Below are positions 23,054 to 34,759 of a stretch of DNA of 64,000 nt, piece by piece. A program made the position numbers and the translations under genes. The stretch lies in the NCBI RefSeq assembly GCF_014898055.3, contig NW_023605083.1, positions 95,815,483-95,879,482 on the forward strand, read 5' to 3'. Each line of letters begins with the position of its first letter. Positions within the stretch are counted from its first letter, which is position 1. Below the pieces are notes generated by a model that was not told where the DNA came from, did not search any database, and saw only the letters and a list, made by a program, of their open reading frames with translations. Source of the DNA: Talpa occidentalis. Taxonomy: Eukaryota; Chordata; Mammalia; Eulipotyphla; Talpidae.

Positions 23054-23309
23054 GGGCCTCCCTGGAAGTGCAGGGGTTAAAGTCTCAATGTTATCAAGTT
23101 ATCGCCAGCCACTGCAGCATGAGTTCAATCCCCAGCCCTGGAGCTACCCACATGGGCAGCAGACCTCTCCTGTCTTGCACACTGCTCCCCTCAGCAGTGT
23201 ATTTCAGCAAATCTGTCTGTTCTGCTCCCCACTCTGTCTCTGGTGAATCCTCTTACAAGCCCCCCGCCACCCTGCATTCTATGCATAAATGAAAAAATAA
23301 ATCTTTAAA
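23054..23309 (+). mobile_element. tRNA-derived SINE
   Basis: Head GGCCTCCCTGGAAGTGCAGG, body CTGCTCCCCTCAGCAGTGTA, tail AAAATAAATCTTTAAA. The TSD AAATACTATCAATGT is exact at 23039-23053 and 23310-23324. Confidence 0.93.
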
Positions 23310-23504
23310 AAATACTATCAATGTATTAAAATGCCCTGCATCTGAGATGGAAACCTCTCAAACAACTGACTTCATTCCTTTACTCAGTTTTAACATTCCA
23401 CATCCTCTCCTTTTTCTTATACTGGACTGTTTCATTCAGTAGTTTTCCTGTTCAAAAGTAATTTTAAGCCTTAATTCCATGTGCTTCAAACCTTTTAGCC
23501 AGTT

Positions 23505-24008
23505 ACATCCATGTCTATAACATTATTCACAAGAGCCAAAAAGGTTGAGGCAACCTGAGTGTCCATCAGTGGAGAAATGGAGAAACAAAATGTGGTATAT
23601 CCATCCATACAGTAAATATTAGTCAGCCTTAAAAGGAAAAGAAATTCTATCACATGCTATAACATGGAAACTTGAGGACATTATGCTAAGTGAAATAAGC
23701 CAGTCACAAAAAGACAAATTCTGTGTAATTCCATGTAAACATCTACAGTAGTCAAATTCATAAAATTCTGTTCCTTTCAGGAACAGAAAGAGAATGGTGG
23801 TCATCAGAGGCCAGACTGGGGACAGGAAGAATGGGGTGTTATTATTTACTGGGGACAGTTTCAGTTTTGCAGAATGGAAAGAGTCCTGGAGACAGAGTCT
23901 TGAAGGTTGCACAACACTGTGAATGAGCTTAATGCCACTGTGCGCTTACAGTGGTCAAGGTGGTCAACTCTGTGTTATTTGTTCTTTACCACAATGTAAA
24001 AGAAAAAA
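23505..24008 (+). mobile_element. Old L1 3' end
   Basis: CATTATTCACAAGAGCCAAA, ATGCTAAGTGAAATAAGCCA and TCACAAAAAGACAAATTC (the ORF2 3' end), followed by 3' UTR text with CCACAATGTAAAAG and an A-rich end. Confidence 0.78.
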
Positions 24009-24085
24009 CCCTAACCAAACCTAATTCAAAAACCTGTAGTGCTGCCTTCTAACTTCTCTTTTTGCCTTTGGTTAATTTGCAATAG

Positions 24086-24143
24086 CAAATGACTCGGAGT
24101 CAGCAGATGGACGAACTCCTGGATGTCCTCATTGAAAGTGGAG
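24086..24143 (+). CDS. MYOCD: MYOCD exon 12 (58-nt micro-exon)
   Basis: A short exon after acceptor GCAATAG encodes QMTRSQQMDELLDVLIESG plus the first base of a split Glu codon, then GTAAGA. The peptide is an amphipathic, acidic-hydrophobic helix typical of activation domains and matches human myocardin as I recall it. At 58 nt it is not a multiple of three, so skipping it would shift exon 13 out of frame. Confidence 0.94.
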
Positions 24144-24520
24144 GTAAGAACCCTTGTGTGAACCCCTCAAGGGCTCTACCCCCTGCATGTACTCTAGGCA
24201 GAGAACCCTCAGGACCTAGGTCAGGAGCTCAGTGTAAGACAGACCAAAAAGCCATCCACAAGCAGAGTTAACTTTGTGGGAGCTTCCTGTCCAAGTTGGA
24301 GCAGATGAAAGAAGCAGTTGACGGTTCCTCACAGCATTTGTCTCGGCAACACTTTTCATGAATCATCCGAACAGTTTTCACCTTTCCACCTTGGCCCTGC
24401 TTCTCTAAATGTTCTCTCTTGCTATACCAATTTTCTGTTTTCCTAATCTCAAGTTTCTGTATTGCAGGAAACACAGAGAACAGATAACCAAAGTTTTGTG
24501 CTACTTACTCAAAATGAAAT

Positions 24521-24557
24521 TGAACTAGTAATCCTCCACTGGATGATTACTAGTTCA
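24521..24557. repeat. 13-bp perfect hairpin in MYOCD intron 12
   Basis: TGAACTAGTAATC (24521-24533) and GATTACTAGTTCA (24545-24557) are exact reverse complements with an 11-nt loop. Confidence 0.92.
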
Positions 24558-24989
24558 TGCTTAAATATTACTGAAACTAGCAAAAACAAATGATCGGCAT
24601 GCCATCCTGCCTCCTTTTAAATAATTTATTCATTTTTTTAAAAATCACAGAGAATGTGCCTAGAGTTTGAAACCACACAAATGAATACAGTCGTGGAAAA
24701 AAAAAAGTGTCGATAGAAAGTAAAGATGTGAGTCCTTAAGTAACATTTAAAGTTTCAGAGGAGTAGCCAGGCACTATATTCAATGCCAAAGCAGACAAAG
24801 CTCCTGCCTTTATGGAGGGTACAGTCTACAGAGGGCAAAGGGCAGCAAACAAATGAACTGGCTTTCCCCCCATTGTAACAAGAGGAAAAAAGGAAAAGTT
24901 GGACACAGGTGGATATGTCTATATACATTGTCTGTATATAGATACATAGAAAAATGAAGAGGGTTCATATTGGACACCCTATATTTTTT

Positions 24990-25455
24990 TAAATAAATTT
25001 TATTTTTATATTCCCCATACAATTGCAATCCCCTTATTTTGACCCCAATCTCTCCCCTCCCCGCCCCCCACCCCCATAGAGTGTCTCTGGTTCATAGTTT
25101 TTTGTTGATTTTGATTTTCACTTTCTTATAGTTATTCATTTTCCTGGTCCCTTATTTAAGTTTTCTAGATTCCTGCTATGAGTGAGACCATCCGGTATTT
25201 TTCTTTTTCTTTCTGGCTTATTTCGCTGAGCATGATCCCTTCCAGCACCATCCATGTTGCTGCAAATTGCATGTGTTTATCTTTTTTGAATGCTGAGTAA
25301 TATTCCATGGTGTATATGTACCACATCTTCTTGATCCAGTCATCTATTTTTGGGCATTTGGGTTGTTTCCAAAGCTTAGCTATTGTAAACAGTGCTGCTC
25401 TAAACATAGGGGTGCAGGTGCTCTTTGGAATTGATGTTTCTGTGTCCTTTGACAC
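24990..25455 (-). mobile_element. Young L1 3' end with ORF2 C-terminus
   Basis: On the reverse strand an open frame encodes the L1 ORF2 C-terminal segment (KMWYIYTMEYYSAFKKDKH, ending EKYRMVSLIAGI), then the 3' UTR and an A-rich tail. GACACCCTATATTTTT-like sequence flanks both sides as a TSD. The piece is 5'-truncated, so it encodes no complete enzyme. Confidence 0.9.
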
Positions 25456-26214
25456 CCCTATATTTTTAATAAAATACGTGACAGGGTCAACAAAGAGTGT
25501 AGGTAAGAGGGGGAGTGTGGAAGATTGAAGGAAAGTTATGAATCAATCACGAATGAATTGAGTTTTCTGGAGAAGCACAGTTGGATTACTAGGTAGTGTT
25601 AAATACTAATTGTAGGCCCGATATCATGAATTGAAACTGGAACCAGTCAGCTTCATTGTGTTGTTTTTCTCTGCAACATCCTACCAATCCACTGCACACT
25701 CAGAGAAATCAGATGATGAACTTCATCCAAGGGTATTGTCAAGGGAGAAATGGTAGCTCTGACTGGGCCAGGGGAAGAAGTGAAAATCAGTAGGGGCTGA
25801 TGGAGGGTGATAAAATAGTAGTCAGGAGTCTGGAGTGACTCCATGTGACTGAGGAGTGGTTGCTGTGAGGTACTGGATAAGTGAGCTGGCACCAGCAACT
25901 CATCCTGTGGCTGAAGTAAATGAGCCCGCACTGAAGGTGTAAAGGAGGATGCGTTGTCTCCAGGGGCAGCCAGGTGTCAGTGAAGGAGTAGGCTAGAGGA
26001 GTCTTCTTTAAGAGTTTGATCATCACAAGAGGAGTTTCTAGAAGAAAAGAGTTTGGGGAGAGACCAGAGAGAAGACTGGGATATATTCAGCAGTTTAGGA
26101 ATGAAACTGGGTGACAGGCGGTGACCAATGAAGAACTCATTCATTCCTTAGACTCAATGTGGGGCATGCTCGATTTGCAGTGATTTAACAATTCCCGTTG
26201 TGTTTTACCAACAG

Positions 26215-26786
26215 AAATGCCTGCTGATGCCAGAGAGGATCATTCATGTCTTCAAAAAGTCCCAAAGATACCCAGGTCTTCCCGAAGCCCTACTGCTCCC
26301 CTTCCCAAGCCCTCAGCTTCCTTTGAACAAGCATCTTCAGGAGGCCAGCTCTCCTTCGATCACTATGGCACCGACAGTGATGAGCATCTTGAAGTCTTAT
26401 TAAATTCCCAGAGTCCCTTAGGAAAGGTGAGCGATGTTGCCCTTCTTAAAATTGGGAGCGAGGAGCCACCTTTTGATGGGATAATGGATGGATTCTCTGG
26501 GAAGACTGCAGAAGACCTTTTCAACGCACATGAGATCCTGCCAGGTCCTCTTTCCCCAATGCAGACTCAATTTTCACCCTCATCTGTGGACAGCAATGGG
26601 CTGCAGTTGAGCTTCACTGAATCTCCTTGGGAAACCATGGAGTGGCTAGACCTCACTCCACCAAGTTCCACACCGGCCTTTGGCTCCCTTCCCACCAGTG
26701 GCCCCAGCATCTTTAACATTGATTTCCTGGATGTCACAGATCTCAATTTGAATTCCCCCATGGACCTTCACTTACAACAATGGTAG
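26215..26786 (+). CDS. MYOCD: MYOCD exon 13 coding part: C-terminal activation domain
   Basis: After acceptor CCAACAG the exon starts with AA, completing the split Glu codon, and encodes 189 more residues to a TAG stop. It opens MPADAREDHSCLQKVPKIPR and ends MDLHLQQW. Acidic and hydrophobic motifs are obvious: DSDEHLEVLLNSQSPLG, FDGIMDGFSG, AAEDLF-like AEDLFNAHEILPG, SPWETMEWLDLTPPSS and FNIDFLDVTDLNLN. In myocardin this region is the strong transcription activation domain that recruits p300-type coactivators. The C-terminus matches human except for scattered substitutions near PAFGSLPTSGPS. The gene therefore ends intact, and 3' UTR follows directly. Confidence 0.97.
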
Positions 26787-27925
26787 AATGCCTGATGCAA
26801 AAGTGCTGAGGACAACCAAAGGAAGTCCATGGGGAAAAGCACGCTACCATCCTTATGTTAGCCAAAAAGAGGAAATGGAGGTAGAGGAAGAGGAAATTAA
26901 AAAGAGACTTCTGTGACAATCAGCAAGAGCAAATAGCAGTCTTTATATATAAATATATATAAATGTGATATTTACCAACATTCATTAACTGTTAATGATT
27001 TCAGCCATGCATTCAAAAATGTGCTTTCTCAGATCAACAGTACCAAAACAAAAATCTTTCACTACCTTTCAAACACCAATATTTTTTCTCACTCATAAAT
27101 TTTCTCAGGCGTTGTTGGGCATAAAATCTCACATTGTAAACTTTTCTCATGAATTTATTAGATGTACTGTGGAAAGAAATGTAAGCTTTCTTAGGAGTAC
27201 AGGGAAGCCAGTCTATCAAAAGTTGTGGAAGACATACCCATGGTGGAGGTTGCTTCTCGTCTCTCCATGACCCATCTTTCAAAATAGAAACCATGCCCAG
27301 CTTCAGTTTGGGAGCTAGAGGGGGAGAACCAATTTGTTCCCAGTGTCCCTTAGCCACAAAGTTGCCCCATTAGATGGCTCCCATCCAGGGCTCAGAACAC
27401 TGAGTGGTCACCAATAATAACTGACCTACATTTGGTCCAGAGCACTCCACCCGGAACTTCCCAATGTCTCAACCAGTAGCCAAATCACTCCCGCAGTCTG
27501 TGGCAATAAGCACTGTGAAACGGGGGAACCCTAAGCAAAGGAACCTCCTGCTGTGGAAGGTTCTCCAACACAATCCCCATCTAGTTCCAAAGACTAGAGA
27601 TGACCATGTCAGCAGATTGGAAGGATACCTCTAGCCTCAGGAAACAATATCAGGGATAATTCAGACAGGAAAAGTGAGCTTTTCCTGTGTCATGGGGATG
27701 AAGACCTTGGGTATTATACCATGGACATAACAGGACAATTATTCGTGGCAGCCCAACTTTTTGCTGTTGTTTTCTTATTGGGGGTGGGCAGTCCACCTCA
27801 GTTTATCTTTTTCCCATTCTGCTTTGCTTTCAAGATATCAGTCCTTTCTTGCTCCTCTTTTGAGGATATAGTTTTTTTGTGTGCCAACATTGGGAGAAGA
27901 GGACTTCTCAGTCTACCACACTCCT

Positions 27926-27931
27926 AATAAA
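27926..27931 (+). terminator. Candidate proximal poly(A) signal of MYOCD
   Basis: AATAAA lies 1.14 kb after the MYOCD stop. A clear downstream GU-rich element is not obvious, so use is uncertain. Confidence 0.4.
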
Positions 27932-30870
27932 GCCATATTTTTTAAAACCTAAAAATCCAGGTTCTCCTGGAAAATTTATTCTCTATGTGCATCATTTGCT
28001 GCAAAAGGAAGTTAAAAGAATTTCCTGAGGAGGAAAGTGGTAACTCGGTCCATCAGTCACAATGTTCATTCTACCCTCATTTGATTTACAGCAATCTTTG
28101 ATTTAGGTTGCTCTGGGGAAATTGGAAATCATTATATTGTAAAGATAAATATGAATTATATTTATGACAGAGAGTATTTTACGCCTGGTTTCTGAAAGAA
28201 AACAGTCGCACATTGTAAATGATAAAAGGAAAAAAGATGATGGTCCTAATTGTGCATTCCTCATCACCTCTCATGCTTTTGCTGGGAGCTGAAAAACTCA
28301 ACGCAGGACAGTCTCTCGAAGGCTCCCTGTGGTTCCAATTCACCGTTTGATAGCGTTGCATGCTGTAGAAAGTAGCTAATGCAGGGTTTGTTTTTTTAAT
28401 TTAAATCACTAAGGCACTGTTTTTTCTCTTTTGTAAAAATAATGTTCACTGTGCACTTATGGAGAAAATAATCAAAAAATGTTGTGATTTTAGAAGTTCT
28501 CTTTTTGATAAACCAAAGATTTAGAAGTCATTCCATTGTTAACTTGTAAATGTGTGTGAACACAAAGTGTTTTTGGTGACTGCTACTCTGAAAACTGCCA
28601 GATCTTATTCTGAGGGATAGATATATACCTAGATCTGCATGTGTGTATGCATGTATACACACATGTACAAGATACACACATGTGTATGTGTGGACATCTT
28701 GAAAAGCAGTGTTACCGAGTTCTGTGCCAAAAACCTTTAAGCCTCAATCTGCTGTGAAAAGATACTTGGCCTTTCTCACTATGAGTTCCTGATTAACCAA
28801 CCAGACTACACGTTGCCTCTCTGTGTATGACTAATGGCTCCATCCCGATGACTCACAGCCACTTGCTTACCATGAACAAGTTCATCATGACAATGACGAT
28901 GGATGGGAAAAGACAGAAAAGCCTCACTATTTGTAGCTGGAAATGGTAACATGGTCTCTTACAGAAGAGCATAAAAGGAACGTGAATGTTTTACATTCCT
29001 TGATCTGCACTGTGCTTTAAGAGATCCGCATGGTAAATTTTTCCTTTTGTTTCTATGTCAGTCATCACAACCAAAAATCTAGAGGGAAAAATGACCAGTG
29101 TTTTCTCTGAAGATGAAGCTATGGGGAAGAAAACTTTATAATACATTCCTCACATTTGTTTATCCCTTAGATGTTGAAGCTTTATTTGGTTCTTGACAAG
29201 CTTGCTGGTCAGCATATTCTTCATATGCCATGTTGTGTGATTTGTATGTTATTTCCCCCCTTACTTCCTTTGGGAAACAAACTCAGTGTCCCTACTCTGA
29301 GACTAACCTGAGTGCTAATTATTTTTTCCTTTGGGTATTTCTATCTGAAGAACTAGACTTGGTTTGGGGTCCCCAGTACTTCACAAGATTGTACATTTTC
29401 ACTGGGTTCATTTTAGGATGTTACCTGAGACTGATAGAAACATTTCACACAAGACAAAAATCAGATGGCTCCTATTTGCTACTGCAAACCACACACTTAG
29501 CTCAGAACAGACTCCTGGATTATTGGTCTTGACCTTTTCCCACCGTCTCCTTGCACCAGATTCTCTCTCTCTTGAGCTCAGATGTGAGATTGAGAGGATG
29601 AAGGTGGGGATAATTGGGAGAAAATTGATGAGTTTTTCTGCTTGCAGGAGATCTGATGGTTCATGTCAATTCATCTGTCTCCTCTTGGGGATTTTTATTT
29701 TATGTGCTTTTAAACTCTCAGTTATGTCTTCTTTTCTGATAACAAGTGGGCGTGACTAAAAGACGTACAGGACGTGAAGTCTCCTAATGCTCTTAGAGCC
29801 TGAAAAGGACCAATCTGAAAAGTCATTTTCTTAAGACTTTTGAAACCCCGGTTGTAAGACAACCTGCTGATGTTTGCGATCATTTCTGATGCTGCTGCAG
29901 TCCCTTCAGTCCACACTTACCCAACAGTCAGAAAATTCTTTTGTGTGGATGTTTTCATTAAACCAGCACTCTGAAGAGTAGCCCTGCTTCTAGCCATGTT
30001 ATTGAGCTGATGCACATTCGGTCATAAGGGAGAGAGAGGAAGGTAGCGAGGGAGGGACTCAACTTTCCCATCTATGAACTGTTCTGTTAATCTAAGATAT
30101 TGCATCATGCAAAGTGCTTCACAGATGTTAAATGAGAAGTCATTCCTAACCATGCCATCATTACACCAATAAATGAGGAAACCAAGAGTCTTCACCTGAA
30201 AAGTCAAGGATCTGTGAACTGGTAGTCTTTACCCTTCAAGAACATTTCTTTCTAATCAGGAAAAAAAAAAAAAAAAAAAAAAAAACCACCAATAACCAAG
30301 AAACCTATCCAAGAACAGCTCTTTCTTCAAAAATTATTTGAAATGCTATCAGTTCTTCTAGAAATAAATGCTGACCTAGCTGAAAGCTCCTGTTCAGATA
30401 TACTCCTCCAGTGGATAATTACTTGATGTCTAATCTGGACAAATCATATACGTTAACCTGGACAAATCATGTACGTCCTCAATTACCCAATACCAAATTG
30501 ACTCAGTAGTGTGGTTCAGATTTTGAGTGAGCTGGGAGCTGTAGTTTCTATAAACAAGAACTCGGGAAACATCCCAGTTCTCAGGCCAGAAACCCTTTAG
30601 CTATGATTAAAAAAAAAAAAAAAAAGTCCTCATTTTTCCAGAAAGAAGAATGAAGAGCTCCCTTTTAGTTAAAAGTTATTTCCCACACCAACATTCTTGT
30701 CTTTATGATCAAACAGTGCTTATATCACTTAGAAATCTTGTAACATTTCCCACCACTTAAACCATCTGTGAGAGTTTTAAGGTTGGTTTTAATTGCTATA
30801 TACAGAAGTCCCTTGCACATCAAGGAAGGAGGAAGGAAACTTTTATCCCACCCCCATCCTCAATCTCTGT

Positions 30871-30876
30871 AATAAA
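30871..30876 (+). terminator. Candidate distal poly(A) signal of MYOCD
   Basis: AATAAA is followed within 30 nt by a G-rich run (ctgggggaggggcg). It falls near where the repeat-poor tail ends, which fits a long 3' UTR. Confidence 0.4.
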
Positions 30877-31874
30877 CTTTCTAAACAAAAGGGACACTTA
30901 CTGGGGGAGGGGCGCACATGGTAAACCTCCGTTATTTAGGAGAAAAGCTGCAGTGTGAAAACAGCTCGGGCGCCCCCTTAGGTTTGTGCTGCACCCCTCG
31001 CAGTGGGAAACCCATCTGCTGGCACAGTTTGCTATCAGATATGAGAGAACTTGGAGCCTTGAAAAGAGCCTGGGGTCTTCATTTTCCTATAAATTCCACA
31101 TAAACCAGCAGGTGGTTGAGATGCTTCCTTACACAGAAGATATTACGAGACACAAAAGAGTCCCGCAGTTCTGAGAGCTGCTAGGTCATGTTAAAGAGCA
31201 GGGTTTGATTCTAGAATCCACACTTTCAGAGGCGCCCTGGTTCAGTTGAGACTATGCCCAAGGAGATGATTTTAAGACAGGAAGAGATCTGGGAAGACTT
31301 CCTCTGTCTGCCAGGGAAATGGTAATAGAATCCTCTGGATTCAATAACATGCAAGCAATTTCCTTCTGATTCTAGTGTTTGGTGCTTTCCTCTGTGGATT
31401 AAGACAAATTCCCAAATGTCTCCTGCCTATTTTAACCACCTGCCCCTCTCATGGACACTGGTAACACGAGTCTCCTGTAGATGGTTTAACAACTCCTGAG
31501 TTTTTATAGGAAAAAGCAATGCAACAATGGGGATCCTGCATGCTATTCCTTGTTTTCCAAAGGAAGAGAACTTTCCAGTGCGCCCACAGCGAGGAAAGAG
31601 GGCAGTGCGTGGTTGGGTGCCATGAAGTCCTCCCTTGGTGAAACAGAGACACTGGGTACAGACATCCAAGGAGCTAGAGAGGTGGGGGGTGTTGTTTTCA
31701 AGTTGATCTCCTTTGCTGAACTCCACATAACCAGAAAGAAATGTGGGTTACCAGGAAGAGAAAAGAAGCAATGGCTAAAATACCAAAGTTGGCATGTGTT
31801 CTTTTTTTTAAATATATATATATATTTTTAAATAAAATGTTTATTTTAAAAAGAGATGCACGCTTTTTTTTTTT

Positions 31875-32045
31875 TTGACTGTGTGATGAACTAGACACAG
31901 TGCTCTGCCCTTTCCATGTATAGTTCATTTTATCTTCAGTGTGGTGCCTAAAGTGGTGCTTAACTATCCCTGGTTTACAGACCGGGAAACTGAGGCTCAG
32001 AGAAGCCAAGTCAATCACTTGATGCTACACAAGTAGAAAAATGAC
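31875..32045 (-). mobile_element. MIR
   Basis: CTGGTTTACAGACCGGGAAA and CTGAGGCTCAGAGAAG are the reverse MIR core. The left half (TTCATTTTATCTTCA) fits the same element. Confidence 0.7.
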
Positions 32046-32581
32046 AGAGCAGCAGCCAAACTGTACATATCCCCAAAGCCCCTGATCTTTAACACTGCAC
32101 ATCTCACCTGCGCTTACCACTGGTCACACTAATGAAATAAGGGATTTTCTGAAAAGAGACTCTTAAATTATGTATACGCCATCAAAATACTTTACACACA
32201 TAATTTAGCCAACCCGATGTTTTCATCCACTTAACCACTGAGTAATAATGTAGAATAAACTGGGTAGAGAATCCCCAAGAAAGACCCAGTTTGATCTGCA
32301 TTTCTCTCCATTCATTTACTCATCAGTGAGTACATAAACCACAGGGAGGAACTGTGACATTGTGAAAAGAGCCCCAAAGTGAGGCTCCTAAGCCCTCTTT
32401 TAGACTAGACTTGATTGTGCTTCCTGCTGTGGCACTGCCTGCCTACTCTGGCCTTGCGGAGGGTTCTTCCCCTTAGAAGCAAAAGGTCAAGGTCGCCAGC
32501 AGCTCAGGTGCACATCCTTCCAGATAAGTAACTCCAATAGAGTTGCTCGTTGCTAAGAGTGCCAGAAAAAGCTCGCAATAG

Positions 32582-32829
32582 GGCCTCCCTGGTGGTGCAG
32601 TGGGTTGAGTGCAGCGCTGTGAAGCTGTCCGCAGCCCCTGCAGCACTGGTTCGGTTCCCAGCTGGCCAGGGAGATTTCCACATGGGATGGCAAACCTCTC
32701 CTGTCGTGCCCGCTGCTCCCCTCAGCAGTGTATTTCAGTCCATCTGCTGGTGAATCCTCTCACCCTTCTGCGCCTCTGGCCTGTACCCCAGCTCGTATAT
32801 AAAAATAAGTAAATCTTAAAAAAAAAAAT
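32582..32829 (+). mobile_element. tRNA-derived SINE
   Basis: Intact head GGCCTCCCTGGTGGTGCAGT, box-B-like GGTTCGGTTCCC, the family body and an A tail. The TSD CTCGCAATAG is exact at 32572-32581 and 32830-32839. Confidence 0.94.
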
Positions 32830-33219
32830 CTCGCAATAGGTTCTCAATGGTTTGGGTGGTCCAGACCTTCTCCATGCTCACCCCTGTGGCCCTGAGAGGA
32901 GGGACACATTCGTATATGGGGCCTGGATCCCTTGTTCACCCCTGAGCCGAGGAGTGAGATCATTTGAAGCTCTCCAACTAACAGGAGAGAAGGTGAAATT
33001 CTCTAAGGGGTATCCAGGGTGCTGTTACCCAAAGGAATAAAGGAGCTGTGGAAGAAGTACAGAGGAATGTCGGAGTTTATAGTCGCGGTAATAACATGGG
33101 TTGTTAAGTGAGGAAGGAAGGCTCCCCAGACATTTAAATTGAAACATGAATCATAGGAGTTGAAGTGTTTCCACCAGGGTCATTCACACACTGAAGGCCT
33201 GGGGCAAAAGTGATAAGGG

Positions 33220-33501
33220 ATAGGGTCCACCCTAGTGGCTAGTGGTGCAAAGGGTTAAGCTGCAGTTCTAGGAAGCTATAGGCAGCCACTGTAGCCCAAA
33301 TTAGATCCCAGACCAGGGTGGTGACCCACATGGCTCGTCAGACCTCTCCTTGACTCACTCGCTGCTCCCCTCAGCAGTGTATTTCAGTCAGTCGATCTGC
33401 CCATTCTGCTCCCCATTCTGTCTCTGGTGAATCCTCTCACCCCCCCACACCTCTGACCTGCACCCCAACTCTTGTATGCATAAATAAATAAATCTTTTTT
33501 A
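33220..33501 (+). mobile_element. tRNA-derived SINE
   Basis: Diverged head (GTCCACCCTAGTGGCTAGTG), body CTGCTCCCCTCAGCAGTGTA and tail ATAAATAAATAAATC. The TSD AAAAGTGATAAGGG is exact at 33206-33219 and 33502-33515. Confidence 0.93.
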
Positions 33502-33707
33502 AAAAGTGATAAGGGCAGCAGCTCTCCAGCAGTCTGTGACAATGCAGGTGTTTCTTTTCACCAACCTTTTTTGTTTACAAAGCAGCGGAGGCACTCTCCT
33601 CCCAAGGCTGCCCACCTGTGACTAGGCAACTAGGCATGCGTCTCTTTTAGCAAACCTGTCCCTTTATCAGGGCCGCTCTGTCTGCTCCCCGCTTGTGTCT
33701 GTGCAAG

Positions 33708-34096
33708 TGTAGGGTGAGGAAAAAGTATCAGGCTTTTCTGCCCTCCCGCCATTAGGATAGATGAGGGAACCCTGTGGTCCTGAATGCATGCCTGATGGCA
33801 GGCACCTGGAGTGGGTACACCTGGGCTGAGAGACTGTGTTTATAAGGGCAGCGTCCTGGGGACACCAGCAGAAGCCAGGAACAAACGGAAGCCGAGAGCC
33901 CAGATAGAGTGAGGATTTGCTGGGGCTGGGAGGACTGCCAGCCTCCCAGCCCCCCCAGCACCCCTGCCTGCCGTGTGCCTGGTAAATCTAAATAAAAAAC
34001 CTGCAAAAGCCACTGAGGGCTCCAGGACTCTCTCCTCCTTTACCCGGTCTGCTGGATCATAGAAAACCTGCTCAGTGTCCCTGTCCTGTCCCTACA
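33708..34096 (+). mobile_element. Solo LTR (family A)
   Basis: The element starts TGTAGGGTGAGG and ends CCTGTCCCTACA, so it has TG...CA ends with a short inverted repeat. It is flanked by the exact 5-bp TSD GCAAG (33703-33707 and 34097-34101). Inside are a TATA-like TTTATAAGGGCAG and AATAAA at about 33990 before AACCTGCAAAAGCC, giving U3-R-U5 order on the plus strand. There is no internal retroviral sequence. The 389-bp element is the inverted partner of the copy at 41051-41481. The open frame on its minus strand is incidental. Confidence 0.9.
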
Positions 34097-34759
34097 GCAA
34101 GTGTCCTTTACTTCCCTCCTGTTTGTTTGGCTATAAAAAAAAGTGATAAGGTGCATTTCAAAAAACTGGGAGAATTCACAGCAGTTGGAGTAGAGGATGG
34201 TGGTTTGGCAGTGGGGTTGGGGGGAGCAGGATTGGGGAGAGCTGGTGCAATACAAGACAGAAGACAGCGTGATGGCTGCCCCAGGGGAGAGGAGTTTCCG
34301 ATGCATTTGGTAGGTATTAATAGAAACATCGGAATGTAGATATTGATAGAATGGGAGCACTGGGGGAGGAGCGAGAAGAGGTAAGTGAGAGGGAGAACTC
34401 CAGCGAGTCTTGCTTGTCTTCAGTCTCTCTATCCTTGTCTGCATCACGGTACGGCCAAGCCATACACTCTTGAGACTTGCCTTTGAAAAAGCATACATAA
34501 TATTCTCTTTACATTATCTTTCTATTCTGTGCATTGGTGTGTTGTCACATGAGATTTTGACCATTAGCTACCGGATGCATTCATTTGCTCCGCTACTTTC
34601 TAGGTATTCCCACTCCTTGCCCTTAGCTGCTTATAACCATAAATCACATAAATCAAGAAATAGGACGTTTCTTTTGCTGGAACCCGTAGAAGGCCCTGAA
34701 TCCCCTCCCAGACAATACCACATCTCCATCTTGCCCTCTGACCCCTCACCCCACCACAG

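Larger units (their letters stand above)
21814..24085 (+). other. MYOCD: MYOCD intron 11
   Basis: It contains a SINE at 23054-23309 and an old L1 end at 23505-24008 running almost to the exon 12 acceptor, about 77 bp away. The rest is unique. Confidence 0.75.
24144..26214 (+). other. MYOCD: MYOCD intron 12
   Basis: It holds the 13-bp hairpin at 24521-24557 and a young L1 3' end at 24990-25455. Sequence at 25500-26200 is unique, with no supported gene. Confidence 0.75.
26787..30876 (+). other. MYOCD: Probable MYOCD 3' UTR
   Basis: About 4.1 kb downstream of the stop contains almost no recognisable interspersed repeat, unlike the introns and the intergenic DNA beyond it. Poly(A) signals AATAAA occur at 27926-27931, 30168-30173, 30363-30368 and 30871-30876. 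The last is followed by a G-rich stretch (GGGGGAGGGGCG) and is my preferred distal end. The first would give a UTR of about 1.1 kb. Sequence features include AT-rich runs near 26940-26970, miR-9-type seed matches at 26815-26821 and 28512-28519, and miR-1/206-type matches at 28993-28999 and 29143-29149. The true 3' end is inferred. Short open frames in this stretch look like chance. Confidence 0.55.

Noticed and set aside
25165..25455. 96-codon frame on the minus strand as a host gene
   Set aside because: It is the C-terminus of L1 ORF2 inside a 5'-truncated element.
30259..30284. A26 tract as a retrotransposon tail
   Set aside because: No SINE, L1 or TSD is visible beside it. It is more likely a simple A run in the UTR.
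33752..34006. 84-codon minus-strand frame
   Set aside because: It lies wholly inside a solo LTR, against the LTR's own orientation, and has no retroviral domain.
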